Part shown: positions 26,201 through 41,200 of the stretch, one piece after another
Position numbering within the stretch: the first letter of the stretch is position 1
Layout of the letters: each line of letters begins with the position of its first letter
Origin: Ypsolopha sequella
Lineage: Eukaryota; Arthropoda; Insecta; Lepidoptera; Ypsolophidae
Assembly: GCA_934047225.1 (NCBI GenBank)
Contig: OW204012.1
Location: 9,734,001 to 9,798,000 of the forward strand
Reading direction: 5' to 3'
DNA: 64,000 nt
Program-made: the position numbers and the translations under genes
Notes under the pieces: model-generated
The model's database searches: none
Seen by the model: the letters and a program-made list of their open reading frames with translations, nothing else
What the model was told of the DNA's origin: nothing

Positions 26201-29200
26201 GGTCTTTTTCGACACCAATCCTCCGGGTTTAACAATTTGGAATGACATATGGATTGCAATTATATTTTATTAGATGGGTTTTACAGTATCTAGGACCTGG
26301 GGGCCTATTATGTATCTATAGTTGCCATCTGGACTGGGTGTCTATCATCCAAAAACATAGATATACTGTCGAATTCCGATTGTCCAAGGATATGTTCGCA
26401 CTTGAAGTGACGTGACAGTTCGTAAATAGTTCAATACCCACTAAGACAATTTTTAAAGTTCAGTGTTTATCTATGTTTTTGATGATAGGCACCCAGTCCA
26501 GTTGGCAACTAGAGATACATAATAGAGGGGCTGGTCAAACGAAATTTTGAAGGCAACTTTAGTACATTTTACATTAATAAAAAAACCGACTTTTTGCTAC
26601 TTTTCCACGAATCCGTTCCTCTCGCAATGAGGGTTTTTTCGCATATGGGGTAAAAGGGACGCTAAAACTTTTACATATTGCCTTAAACTCCTTACTACAG
26701 AAGACACTTTTTTTGTCAGATTTCCATAAAATTCCAGATTCCAGTTTGGAAGGGGCTATTTTCTAAAATAAAAAATTAAGAAAAAAATCCAAGGTCGGAA
26801 GTTTATGATTTCCCTTATGTCCTGTCAGTAGTACAAGTGACCTCAACAGTGGTAAAATGATTTAACTTATGTACTAGAGTAAGGACAAATGGTTTCTAGC
26901 ATGAAGAGGTATATAAATAAAAAAAAATACAAAAAGTAAATTTTAGGCAAATCAGTATTTTTAATGAGTTCAAACAAAAATATAACTTAACATTTTTCTT
27001 TATGGAACAAAAATATGGCATTCTCCTACCAATTACATTATATTTCTTTAAGGAACAAAAAATATGACATATTCATGGCAAGCTGTCCACTTGTTTTCAA
27101 CTATGTTGTTGTTGAAGATATTTCGGGTGCTGTGTTGTTGTCTAATGAGAACGGATCGGGAACGGTGACGTGTGGGAAATCTGGGTCCTCGAGATCTCCT
27201 AGGAGACACAGTGGAGGTTGATAAAGATGGTATTGGCGAAGGTGTTGCTATCTCATCAATGTTTATAGACTTTTCTGAACTAGATGAGCCGTCATCTCTT
27301 GTTTGCTGACTTAATATAGTCTCTTCAAAAGGTGGATCATTGTCGTAATCGTCACCGGAAAAATCATCATCAAATTCGTTAAGATATTGAAGTATATCAT
27401 CATCACGTACTCCTAAAATAAAAGTAAAAATAGAAGTTCTCGACTGCATAGTTACTAAATAGAGTACATAAAAAACACAACTTTTTAGTAGGTGCCAACA
27501 TAGTTCCTAAATAGAGGACATAAAAATTTGAAAGATCACAAAATCTGAAAATGTGTATTTTGATTGTAAATATGACAATTTACTTTTAGCTACAACACTT
27601 AGAGACAAAAAAAACAAAAACAATCATATTGTTAATATGATATGACTATGATTCAAAAAGATTGTACTCACCTTTGTGCAGGCGTGCTGCGACACGTCCA
27701 CTATTGTCAGCCATTTTGATACGAAAGTGACAGATCTGCAGTCAATCACTTGCATTTTTCTCAGAATAAGGAATACAAATAGAAACCTGGCTAAAATAAT
27801 ACGCGGAGAAAGACACCTATCCTTGATTTTCTTACGACATTTTAGTGCGTTAGAGAGAGATGGATATGTATTAGTTTTTTCTTAATTAGGTAGGTTGTCA
27901 CTAGTTCGTTGCTTTGCTAGTGATGTAACAATGTCGATTTTTGACTACGATAAATAAACCAAATCGAAATGAACTGCGACCAATCTCCTTACCACACATC
28001 ATATCGTATCAAAGTGTGAAAAAAAAGAGAATGCAGGAGGCACCGACCTTTCTGGTGACATCCTCTTGCTTTGGAAGGAGGCCAAGAGAATTAATAGCAA
28101 AGTGGTCTCTGTCTACCCCAGTGGGACACATGTTATATTGTGTAAATAAGGAATTAATAAAAGGATATCTTAGCATAATATTTTTTATTAAGTACAAATT
28201 GCTATATCGTAGGCAGGTAGGTACATAGTTAAGTCCAAAATTGTGGTTGTTTCTAGTACAAAAATTTAAGTGGATACTTTTTAAGTCACCTCTTAACTCA
28301 ATCAAATAGATGTTCGTTGATGTCGCGTCTTTGTTCAATCAAGGAGGAAGGAATTAATCGCAACAATAGAAATCATAATAATCATAGACATATAGGATTC
28401 GTAATAATAATATTATGTCAATGATGAGCGATGACAGCGCAATTACTACAGAGGTAATTTCATTTTTTTTTTATTTCTATCAAATAAACATAAACTTATC
28501 TTGAATAAAAACTGATAACAAATAATGAACGATTAAAATACCTAATAACCTGTAATAAGAAATCAAATTATGCGCAGTTCAAGTCAATAAGCATTCCCAA
28601 AATTCATTTCACGATAGAACTACCCTGTCAAAGTACTTTTATTGTCTACCACTAAGTACGAAAATGTCTTGATCTGCGGAATTTCTTCGTGAAGTCGATC
28701 ACGGCAGTAACGTGAACGAACAGGCCTTTCAGAACGATTTGCGAACATAGAAGTATGCACTTTTCTAAACCACAGACATCCATAGGTACTGGTTCTGTTG
28801 CCTAAAATTGAAAATTATCGAGTTAATATACTATAGTATAGTACAAGCACGTACCTACAAACAAGATTGATAATGCAATTATACATAATTATTTAAAGGT
28901 TACCAATGTGTCTGTATCTGGTAAATATAACGTTGGTAAGGCATCTGCTTTTAAAAGTCTCCATTTAAAATTTTCGTTTGGTCCAAAAGAATCCGACGTA
29001 AAGTGTTTCGAACAAATATGATTGCTTTTTTTAATTGCCCAATTTGGTCAAATTTTTCGTCTAAGCCATTCACTTTTTAATTCTTCCCTTTTTGGAAATC
29101 TGTAACAAAAAAATATAGCGATATGTATTCGGCATTATTTTTCTTTTAACTCGCGCTGCAATGAGGGATTTTCTTTTCTTTTTTTTTTTACTCTTCCCTA

Positions 29201-32200
29201 GTCGCTGGATAGATGGCGCTGAACTTGGTTAGTTACTGCAAGGAACGGAACGTCACATAATTTTTTGATTATTTGACTTGGATGTAATTTTAAGATCGTA
29301 AAACGAAACGTACATAAAAAAGTAATTAATGTCATTGTCACATCACATCACAATGACATTTTGAAAATAAATAAATAATAACAACAAGGAAAAAGAAAAA
29401 AATAATTAGCAGTTTTTTTATGAGTTTTCTAAGCCAGAAAGAAAATCTCCCAAGAGAAAAAGAAGAGAAGTCTGTGCCTTGTGGATTTGTATAAAAATGG
29501 AGGCATACATCTTTTTCCTAAAGATGAAAGTCGTAAAGCACAATGAGTACAAGCCATGGTACATTTTAAACCTGGACGGACCATAACAAAGCATTCGCAC
29601 ATAATATGCTCAGCACACATGTCATCAACCAACGAGCGTATGTGACGTGACGTGACGTGACGCAATGTTTTTTTTTCAATCGTTTTGGCTTTGGCACCTA
29701 GCAACGTAGTCAGTTCAACACCATCTACAGAGTTCTGGGAAACTATGTTTTTTTTTTAATACTCAAAAAGAAAACCTCTCATTAATCTATTAACCTTTAT
29801 GCACGGCTGCCGCGGGAACCAATGTTCGATAGTTTGCCACACGGCCACACGGACTTTAGTACATCACTATACGAAAAAACATAACCTCTCGTAGTCGGCA
29901 GAAAATCTATATAAAACAGGCAAATATCGGTGTAGAATTGAACACGAGTATGATTTACAAGAACTACTATTATTGTTACTGAGTTTTAGGTATGATCCTG
30001 CAACTTATTAACATAAAAACTATCAAAACTCACCGATGAAATGATATTGCTTCATTGTTGTTTTCTTTTCTTCCTGTATGCGATTTACAGCCTTCAATCG
30101 CACAAGACATTTTATTACAATGTTAAAAAAACAATCAACACAAACAATAATAAATCACACTTTCACGAATTTTGAGAGGAAGAGCACCAAAATATTTAAT
30201 TTCTCTCGGTGAAGCTGTAAACTTTCGCAAAATGCAATAGACATTTCGATGCCACCAAATTAAGATGTGATGCACTCAACGAACGATATTACAACACAAC
30301 GATACAATGATGAGACATATTTAATTTGATGGTATTATAATATATAAAATACATCCAAATTACATCCATCTGACATTTGTTTGGTTCAATCTAGTGACAC
30401 ACCAGGAAAAAATATAAAGTAAGTGCGGTCCGCTGTTTCATTCACTCGTACACAGGAGTAATTTACGTTAGATGAGTACAATGGCTAATGCCCAGTTCTT
30501 ATTTTAGTCAGGCTTCTATTTGTATTCCTTATTCTGAGGCATTTTTAGTACCAAGAAACATTAACAGATGTTGTATCATGTATTAAACTAAGGTATCTGA
30601 CAAAAACAAGCCTCAATATTTTTTTAATGTCTATATACTGTCCATAGGCATTCTGCGGTCAGGAGGTTAATAGATAAGTCATTTATTCGGTGGATTTAGA
30701 TAGGATAGCGTCATAAATAGTTGCCCAAATAATGCCCGTATCCTAACTCCAGCCCTGCACAATCATAAACCAACAAACAATTTACATAAAAGACGATGAA
30801 AATCGCCACCATAATGTACTTATACTATGTTAATGAGCAGATGACCTAAATATGCTCAAATTGACATGAAAATCAGGGCATACAGCCTTGAGGCTGTTCC
30901 ATCCGATGACATGATTTGAAGGGCAGATGACTGATTGCTATGTTCAAGTGAATACTGTGCAACAGGTATATGGGTTCAGTCATAGAGTTTTATGGAACCT
31001 TCTGTGTTTTGTAGGTATTCTGAAAGTTTATTTGGGAGCCCGGAGAATATTATATAATCTCTAAATTTTTTTCTTTCACACATTTTGAAAAATTTAATTT
31101 TTGTGATGGTTTACTTACACATAATTTTTTTTTATAATCTCTCCTTAACTTTGGGTTTAAACTATCCTTAAAAAAAATATATATTATTGTTACAAAAATA
31201 AGATTAAAATTAAAGTCAGATATATTTCGGACCCTATCAGTCACATTGAATTTGACATAAAATAAATAAAAATATAGGTACACTTTAGACTTTTATTAAT
31301 ATGGGCTTGTTATTTTTCTTCTAACTACAACTGAAATTAATTCTTATTTTTGCCGTCAGCCCATCGTGTGATTGGCATAGATTAAATTATGTTAAGGTGT
31401 GTTAATTCAAAAACCATTTCGAGATTTTGGTTTAATAAGCCGTATTTAAGAAGTTTTGGTCTAAAAAACCTCATGATGATGAATATTTTTACGAAAAGAC
31501 TGCAACTTCCATTTGCCCTCGTGTGGCGTCACTTGAGTAATGGCTGTTTAGAAATGTGTCCTTTGCTATCAAGATTAATTTTGTAATAATTTGCTTCAGA
31601 CTAATTTGACAGCAAGATGACAGATGAGTAGACAGACAGAGACAAATCAGTATAATGTCTAAAATTCTCAAGTGACAAGATCATCAGACAATTCTTTAAA
31701 AATCATGAAAAAATAATGGTTAATTTATATACCAAAATAATGAAGACTACGTCCTAAAACGGCGTTTATTTTCTGAAAAAAAATATTAAAAAATCTTTTA
31801 AAAATTAAGCTATGGGAATTGGGTATACCATGATCTGCCTGGGCGTATCATATATCTTTTAAAACTATCGCTCGACTTCCCAATTGTGTAACCTTACGCT
31901 CCGCTTCACTCCGCTCGTCATCACATCTATTAAGGCGATTACCGTCGCCAAATAAGCAGCTCGATATTTGTCGGTACGAATATCTACGGAAACGACATTG
32001 AAATAACGTTCATATCAGCGCGCAATCCATAGTGGCTGTTACAACGCTCGCTTTGTCCTTGATAGGGCGAAATAGGAGAAAATAATACTTTTCACTAGGA
32101 CGTGATTGTTCGATTGAATAATGTTATGTTATGTTTATAGATATCAAGTTTATCTATTTATCAAAGGATAAATGAATTCAATCGGCCAAGCCACTTAGGA

Positions 32201-35200
32201 GCAGTAAGAAATTCAAGCCAAAAAACACCCTTCAGTTAAAAAAATATTTCATTTTGAAGTTTTGGTGGTATGAAAAAGAAAAATGTTGTATATGTTGTCT
32301 AAGAGTTGATTATTCATAATACAGTTTTTCATTATTTTTGGTTTCGCCATAAACGAGGAGTAGGCTTTAGAAAGTACCCATTTGGCAATAGTAAGGCCCT
32401 TAAGAGCGCACCGAGCGTTTGCCTTTGTCTCTGTCTTTTTCTTTACGTGTAAAGAGTAAAGAAAATTACCAAACCTTTGCACTTTTTCAATGTTTTTCGT
32501 TGTTATTTTCATCATATTGTTATTAAACAAAAAAACTATCATGTATAAACGCTCCAGCTATCTATGAACTTTATTTTAGTTAATTAATCATAGCATCAAA
32601 TTACTTTTTTTTATAAAAAAGTGGGGAAATAGAGGAAAAAATTACTCGAAAAGAGATAACTTTGCGAATTTATTCTATCGAGTCAACTTTATCAAATCGT
32701 GTTTCCATCGTGTACCTATACAATCTAGTATATATACACAATAATACCAATATATTTCCCTAGATTTTAATTTAATAGTTTACTACTTCAAACAAGGGTT
32801 ATAAAAACGTGTTTGTGTTTGTAAAAAGCTCGGTGCGCTCTTAAGATTTTCGATTTCACACTGTCCGATCTGCCTATTTCTACGGTGTGACCAATGGGTA
32901 AGTGGTCTGTGATAAAATTAAACACATTTTTCACATAAAGGGGCAGGCGCACCAACGACCTTGAGTCGACCTGTGTCGGTACAAATATCTACAGAAACTA
33001 TATTGAAATAACGTTCATATCAGCGCGCACTGCATTACGATGTTGCTGGGTCTCCGGATAGCGCAAAATCGGAGAAAATAATACTTTTCACATAGACGCG
33101 AAAGACGGAAAAAAATCCTATTATTCAACTATTATTTTTTCATAATTTTTAGACATACCGTTTCAGATAAATAACTTTATCAATAGAGTAATTTTCAGAC
33201 GACGCTGGAAGTTCCTAATAGTGTAACAAAATCTGTTTAGTACGATGAGTAGATTGCTATACAATATCTAGAAAATAACAGTTCCCTAACGGGGTTTTAA
33301 TTTACAACCCGACCGCCGACATATTGCCGATGAAATGTATGGCGCGTCGTATTTTCATCGGCAATATGTCAGCGGTCGAGTTGTACGGTGAACACTAATG
33401 ACCTGTGATGGGTATAAAATTGTTGTTATCAATGAATGGAGTTCCCACATACAAAAGTAGTGCAGTATACCGTGTAATGATGACCTTGACCTAGATATGT
33501 GGAGATGACTGCTGTTACAACTCCGCTTGGGCTCAGACGTGGAGATCGTGGGTTCAAACCGTACAGGACAAAAAGTGTGTTTGGTAATAGCAGATTAAAT
33601 ATATTTATAGAGTAGTGAATGTTAGTAAAACGTTTTGATTCAAACTCACGCACACAGATGCGTGCTCTACACGCCGTCTAAGCGAAGTTCGGGAGAGTAT
33701 CGATACCATAGACTTAGGATATACTGGCGTATAGACGAACATTGCGTGCGAGGGAGAAGAAAATCCCTTATGGCAAGAGTGAAATGGAAAGCTAATCAAA
33801 TAGAGATGTAACCGCTTTTGAATGACAGGTCATCTCAAGTCAGCACGCAAGGAATGGGGGTGACACCAAACCCCTAAACAAAGAATAAATAAATAAAAAC
33901 AAACAGCTCATGAAACCCTTTCATTAAAAACGCTCCACTACAGGCTTCAGAAAAAAATATATACAGAAAAAAAAATTCTATAAATTATTTCTATCTAAGA
34001 TTTCTGTTATATTTGTGATGGCCATCATAGTTTTTTGACATCCTAACAAATCTGTCTTACTTTGGTAAAAAGGAAAATTGGAAAATTATTACCACCAAAT
34101 TATACCAAAATATTGACTGGCCCATAGACTAATTGTAGTATAGAAACGAAGAAGAAAAGTGATTCTGAGTGCTAGGATCTTCAATTTTAGTCCTTGTGAT
34201 GGATAAACTGCAAAATGTCCAAAATGTATAAATTGGTTTCTAGCATAGTTTATAGAAGACTGTTTACGAACAAATACCTATTTGTTTTAACAGATTGGAC
34301 CCATTGTTCCGCGGGAAAGGTCTCTGCGAGCTCATGACAAAGCCCATAGAAGCCTTCGACATCCATCGAGACTTCGTAGAAGACAAGGACTTCGATTTCT
34401 TCGAGCTGGACCGGAATAGCTTGGAACCTTACTGTCCAGAATCACTACGGGGGCCAGGACACTTGCATTCTGGTTACCTCTCTTCGAAGCCTGATAATCT
34501 GATATCTGGAGATCAGAAGTGGGATAGGTATGTGGAAAAAATTTACTTTTTTATTAAAGGGACAGATAGTCGCCAACGACCTTGAGTCGAGCTGTGGCGG
34601 TACAAATATCGACAGAAACTATATTGAAATAACGTTCATATCAGCGCGTACTGCATTGCGACGTCGCTGGGTCTCCAGATAGCGCAAAATAGGAGAAAAT
34701 AATACTTTTCACATGGACGCAACGGACAATATGTATTGCAAAAAATCGTCCATTGATTCAATATCCGTTCTGTAAGGTAGTAGTTTAGACTCGACCCTAT
34801 TAATTTGAAGGATCTTACTTACTTTCAGTTCTTTGTGGCATGTCACGTGCTTTCTTTATATTTTTCATTCATGAAAAAAATCGTCCAATAGTGGTATTGT
34901 AATATTAGGCGAAGCCTTGATATTTGGCACACCAAACATCTGTAGCACTAAGCGTTACATGTCATAATTCCAATTTTCATTTCTCCTAAAAACAATTAAT
35001 TCTAATTATTATTAGACTTGAATGCATTACAAACTATAAATCAATCGGAAACAAATTTAAAAGCAGGAATAGTCTTGAAATAAAATTCTTCGGGCCAGGA
35101 TCAAATCAAAATACTGGCTCGAGGAATTTTTTCAAAAATATTTGTACTTTTAAATTGGTTGCCGACTGATTTCTAGTTTGTAATGCATTCTAATAACAAT

Positions 35201-38200
35201 AAGAGTATTCAAAGCGATAAATTTCCCAAAAACACATATAATCATAAATAATTCTGTTACTCAGGGGGTGACAGAAAATCAGCGATTCTTTTTTGTTTTC
35301 TGCGGACACATGCTAAGTCATGGCCCTTTTTATAACAATAAATTATTGACAGGTACGACAGAAACCGAGGGGGGTACAGCAATGCAGACAGAAGGTACGA
35401 CGACAGGAGACCTGGATATGGAGGGGGGAACAGGAGAAGACCTGAAGACCAGCTTTTCATTCCTTACCAGATCGGTGAGTAGTTTGAAGATTACTGAGGA
35501 GAAAAATATTGAATCTTAATGTAAAAATAGACATACGCAATGCGCTTAAGTGGACCAATCTTTATTAATTATTTTTTTGTTTGTAAATGGAGACACTTGA
35601 AGAACATTCCCCTCTGAATTCACCCACTAACATTCTCTCACCTATTGAAGCAGATGACACTTCAAATGATAAAAAATCGACACTTTCAGAACTTCCATTT
35701 CTTCTTTAGTGAAGAAGGTATAAAATAATATATTATTTTTGGAATATTTTTCTAGGGATCTGTTAAACAGTAACGTGATTAAAGAAATTCGGCTCGAAAA
35801 AAATAATTATTGAATTGAGGTCTTTTTCGACACCATTTCTCCTGGTAATGCCCATTCCCATTGCGATGACACGCCTGAGAAAAATGCCTAATGGAGAAGG
35901 TGTCTCTGAAATCCTTTGGGCCCAACAATGACTTCAATCTTGTGAGCTAATTTCTTTCCCAACTTCCTTCACAGGCATGGCCCGAAGCAGCGAAGACGAA
36001 TCCTGGGGTCAATACGGAGGGTCCTACGGGGGCAACAACTACTACAAGGACAGAAACGATCACCGAAACTCACTTAGCCACTGGCAGTTGACCCCGCCGA
36101 AGTACGATCGTCCTGACCCCCCCTACGGGGTTAGACCCCACGCTTCCTACGAGCCGCATGATTTTGATTACACCAATTTGGGGAGCAGGTGAATTTAAAA
36201 ATAATACGCAGGTCATGAGATTCCCGTCTCAGTACTGGAGCGTCCCGCGAAGTCTGATGAAGGTCACTCTTAAGGGTAGGTAGTCACGTGTGACCTTGAG
36301 TTGACCTGTGTTGGTACAAATATCGACAGAAACTACATTGAAATAACGTTCGTCAGCGCTCACTGCATTAAGGCGAATGGATACGCCAACTGCAATTTGT
36401 GATCTGTCTTTGAAGGCCTACTCCTCCCACACGGGTGGTTCAAAAACTTTCATAAAAATATATGATAGGCATAATAGAACTTTAAATTCTCGCGTTTTGT
36501 ACACATTATAACATTTATAATCGGGTCTACCGCGATCAATTTTTACCTTTTTACGAAAGATTGGAACAGCATTAAATAAATACTCCATTAAGACTGTATA
36601 TACTCCGTTATCCAAAGTGGCAAGCCATTTACGCACACCTAAGGATATGATTCCTTTTCAAAATCCAGGTGTCTATAAGATAAAATGCAGCTGTGGAAGT
36701 TCCTACATTGGCCAAACAAAACGTAGCGTACAGGAAAGGGTCAAGGAACACATAGCAGCTGTGAAAAACCGGCAGATGTACAAATCAGCGATAGCAGAAC
36801 ATCTTTTAGAATCCGGGACCAACCACTGGATAGAACTGCATAACCCGAAAATTCTCTCCACCGATCGCCATTACTACCCTAGAATTGTGCGTGAAGCGAT
36901 TGAAATCAAGAAATTTAATTATTATTTCACCAAATTATAGGAAATTTTTAGATCTAAAAAATTTAAGTTCAAAATTTTTTTTCCGTTCATGGCGTCCATG
37001 TGAAAAGTATTATTTTCTCCTATTTTGCGTTAGCCGGAGACGCAGTGGTTGTCGTAACAGCCACTTTTCAAGGCACGCTGAAATGAACATTATTTCAATG
37101 TCGTTTCCGTTGATATTTGTACCGACACATATCGAGTTGCTTATTTAGCTTGGTCATACGCCTTTAGGCGTCGCTGGGTCTCCGGATAGGAGAAAATATA
37201 ATACTTTTCACATTGACGCGATGGACGGAAAAAAAATCCATAAATGATTTTTCTAAGCTGTATTTTCCATGTATTTTAGTGCAAAGACCATACAAATTAT
37301 ACATACCATTAGTAGTTTTAAAAAATAATCAATTTTACTTAATTTAGTCTAAAACAGCTTGACTTTGAATAATATTTTCATGCTGTTTCTTACATTATAT
37401 ATAATATTCTATATGTTATAAATATGGCATAATTTTCTTAAATTTAATTGTTTTTTATAGTTTGACTAATAATATATATTTTTTCATAATTTTTAAACAT
37501 ACCGTTTAAGAGAAATAACTTCATCAATAGAGTCATTTTTGGATGACGCTAGGATGAAGCGCCTTGAGTTTGTCCAAAACGTTGACAATTTCTCGTACAA
37601 TCGAACTGAGTCTTGGATGTCTTAATCATCAAAAATAAAATTTGTTTAAGGCCTAATTTAACTTGGGATGCACGTCACATTCTTAAAAAACTTGAAAAAT
37701 TATTGTAAAGTAATAAAGCGTATTTTCAAACAGCTTATATTACTGTTGACGAACGCTGTACTTTGTCTACGACGTACACTTCGCAGATGTTGAAGAGATG
37801 TAATAAAAAAAATACGCGATCTTTTTGGTTCAGTACCAAATGCCGACTGACTTTGACTACAAAAAAACAGATCAAATATTAACAAAGTACATATTTCAAA
37901 CAATTTCCGGATATATATTTGAACTCTTCTTTCAGGCGTCCTACAGAAAGTACACATCACTACAACTACGGCAGCGAGCATTGGAAGCGAGGACATTGGA
38001 ACAACACAGAAAGGTCCCACGGTCTGTCCTATGGAGAGTCCAACTACTACAGACCGACGAAGCCTAGCTACCCTGTTGATAGGAGCGATGTGCCTGTTGT
38101 TAAAGGTAATTCTAGAAATATTGTGACCTTGGATATCTCATTTGGGTTCATATATTGTGATGTTTGGCCTTGAATGTCTGGTATATCTATGAGTTTCGGT

Positions 38201-41200
38201 TGGTGGCATAGCTTTTCCATAACCTTTGAGTGGTGATCACCTGATATTTAGCATTCTTTTACTTTTTGTGATTATGCAGCATAAGTAGTTCTTTGAAACT
38301 TGTGATATAATTATCGTAAAAACCTACTTATCTAAATATTAAATGAAGTAATAATGTAAATTTTATTCAGATTGCACGTCCCGTCGAAGGCCTGGAATGT
38401 CTTTGAGTTCAGGAGCCATTAGAAGATCGCTTCAAGCAAGAAATGTAGTGGAATGTGAGGCTGCCTGCTTCAATGAGCGGGAGTTCAGATGTGTCTCTTA
38501 TAGCTACAGGTAATTAGGGTTATTATTGAACATCTTTGGTTTCTAAAGCCATAAAACGATCGCTTCAAGCAGAAAACGTACCAAAATGTGAGGTTGCTTC
38601 AGTCTGATTCAATGTGTCCCTATAGGGCTTGTTTGATAAAAAACGCTCGTTGCTACCAGAAATTATAGCTTATAAAAAGTGGTAATACTGACTAGTGACG
38701 GGCATCGGCGTCACTGGTGCGAGGATTCCATAACCACGCTCAGACACCACTAATTGTATGCTAAAGGGTGATACTTGCAGCTGGAACAGGGGCCCATAAG
38801 CTGTCCCAGATTTATAGTATACAAGTATTTTATATTCTACAATATTTAATATAAAACGTCCTACCAGACAGTTGTATGATGACGTCATCCACTGATCCTC
38901 GCATGAAGTCCTTTCGCTGCGGAGTCCAAAGTGTTCCGGTGCCGTGACACGTAGATCACCTTCCACGATGAATCTAAACACAACCCTCCTAACCCGGGAT
39001 GCATCCAACCCAGAAATAGTAATTAACAAGTCCACTTGTCGGAAGCCGCGTGGACACAGGTTATGTCACACACACACAGGAAATTCACTAAAAAGTGGCC
39101 TTCACGCCAAAATATTGTCAGCCCTTGACACCCTGATGTTCTTACGATGTCCGCACCGATTTGCCGTTAATATCCCTTAATATAACACATATTAAAATCG
39201 TCCGCGATCTATACCAAGAAAAAGTCCACGTCCCTCGTATTTTACAGCTCCAAGTCCATAGACAAATTATATAGACCATTGATGGATGCGTTCCGAAATA
39301 TACATTTTATTCTGAACAGGCCCCCGCTCTGGGCTGAGCAATCAGTCCACTAGCTCATACAACCGGGAGACGGGAGAGAGTTGTCATGGCTCGTCACAAA
39401 ATCGAACCTTCGACCAACACCTCTGCGACGCGTGGAGTTCCGTCTCCGCCAAAACAACTTTAATATACGGCCCCGGCGCCAAACAAGGATAGCAAGTTCA
39501 TATCCTTCCAAAGAATTAAATTTCCTTCCCTAGGATGCTCAGTCCTGTCTGACCACAGAGAGGACGAGAGTTGAGGACCGCTTCCACTTAACAATATACA
39601 GTGGCAAGCTCCTCAAAAATTAGAACAGTTTCCCCAATAACGCAGCGGAGGTGGGTCTTCGCCGACTTGACGGCAGCTTCAAAAAAATTCCCTCCCCAGT
39701 GAGGGCAATTTGGGGGACTGTACCGCCAAGTTACCCCTTTCCGGGCGAAGATTTAACTTAAACTAGCATAGTTATTTACAAAACAAAAAATTATCAATAT
39801 CTTTTAGATAGTTAGCAGTACCTTTGTAGTTTGTGCCATTGTCGGAGCGAATAAGTGAAGGTAAACCCTTACGCGACACGAAACGATCCAACGCGGCGAC
39901 GAAGGCCTCCGTAGTCAAAGCTGATACCACTGCCAAGTGAACGGCCTTGGTGGCCAAGCACACAAATACACAAGGTATGCTTTCACAACCCGAGCGTTGC
40001 GATTGCTAAAAACCCCCGTGCGCGTTACGTATGTGTCAATCCGACACCAACAAATTTACCAAAGGTCCGTCTTGGGTAGAAGCAAAGAATGAAGACTTCC
40101 GTATGGCAGGTCAGCTCTCCAAAATCAGCCTCCAAAACGCAGAAGTCCTTCATAATCCGTGAATGAATTCAAACGAGCAACCGCTCACTTCAGCCTGGCG
40201 TGATCCTCGCACAGAACTCGAAGTCTAAACTTGATGAGGTCCGCCTGAAGTACAATAACCGTGTACCAATGCGTTCCAACGCTCCTCTGCACTCATGGCT
40301 GGGGACAAAATATATGAATTTCATTGACTGGTTGGTATTTCAACATAATACCACCATCATATTGGGATCCTCCAAATCTGCAAACAGTCTATGTTCATTT
40401 GAAAGCCATTTCCTAAGTCCGAACATAATCATCCAAGTATCGAATCTCCAAAATTGTGGATACCTCCACCAATGAAGAAGAACCCAGAGTCTTTTAAAAA
40501 CCAAATAGGATCCATCCTAACAAATCCGCGCCCAGGAAAACATCGACTGGGGCCGGATGACAAAACGTGGGTCTGCCAGATGCAGACCTGACGTGCATGA
40601 GATTATGGACGGAGGAAAGTCCAAAGAAGGCTGCCAGCCGACAATATTGTCTATAACCATGGCTGCAGCCGCTGATTCAACTCCAGTCCACCAATACCTA
40701 GGAGCGGCACCGACGAAACCTCCAGGTTCAAAACCAATCGGTGTGCCACTTGACTTTCCAAGTCGAAGAGGGCCCTAGACGCGAGCCATCGCGGTAGGCA
40801 ACAGAACCGTCCGCGGTCCCGTACTCATGGCTTGAACAAGCTAGTTACAGGCTACCCCACCTGTGGAGTGCAGGACCAGTCCACTGGCAATAATACGGCT
40901 GGTGTGTGCACATCCCCACCCTGGGGGGAGCGTAGCCTCCAACTCTCCCTGAGTACGGCGGGTGGTACTCTAACCGCGGGTACTCGCGGTACGGCGGTGA
41001 GTAACCCCGTGACTCCGTCTTAACACGGTGCTCCATGCCAGCTGGCACCAAAACCGGCGCGGGGAGGGGGGGCCTAGCCCTTGCCAACTCCAATTGGCCC
41101 CCGCCCGTAGGGGCCCAATTCACTACATGGCCATGTGTGATAGCCCGTAGGCGAGCCCCCTACGGGTCCACGCGCAAATACATAACTCACCTCCCGGTGA

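Noticed and set aside
29429..29704. Cys-containing 91-codon minus frame as the missing THAP first half
   Set aside because: Cys/His spacing does not fit a THAP finger, and no splice path to 29099 was clear.
33605..33799. Minus-strand frame with [13 protein letters not shown]
   Set aside because: Low coding character, lies over SINE-like DNA.
38670..39180. 121- and 78-codon frames repeated at 43457-43967
   Set aside because: They lie in the BEL LTRs on opposite strands and carry no domain; duplicated only because LTRs are duplicated.
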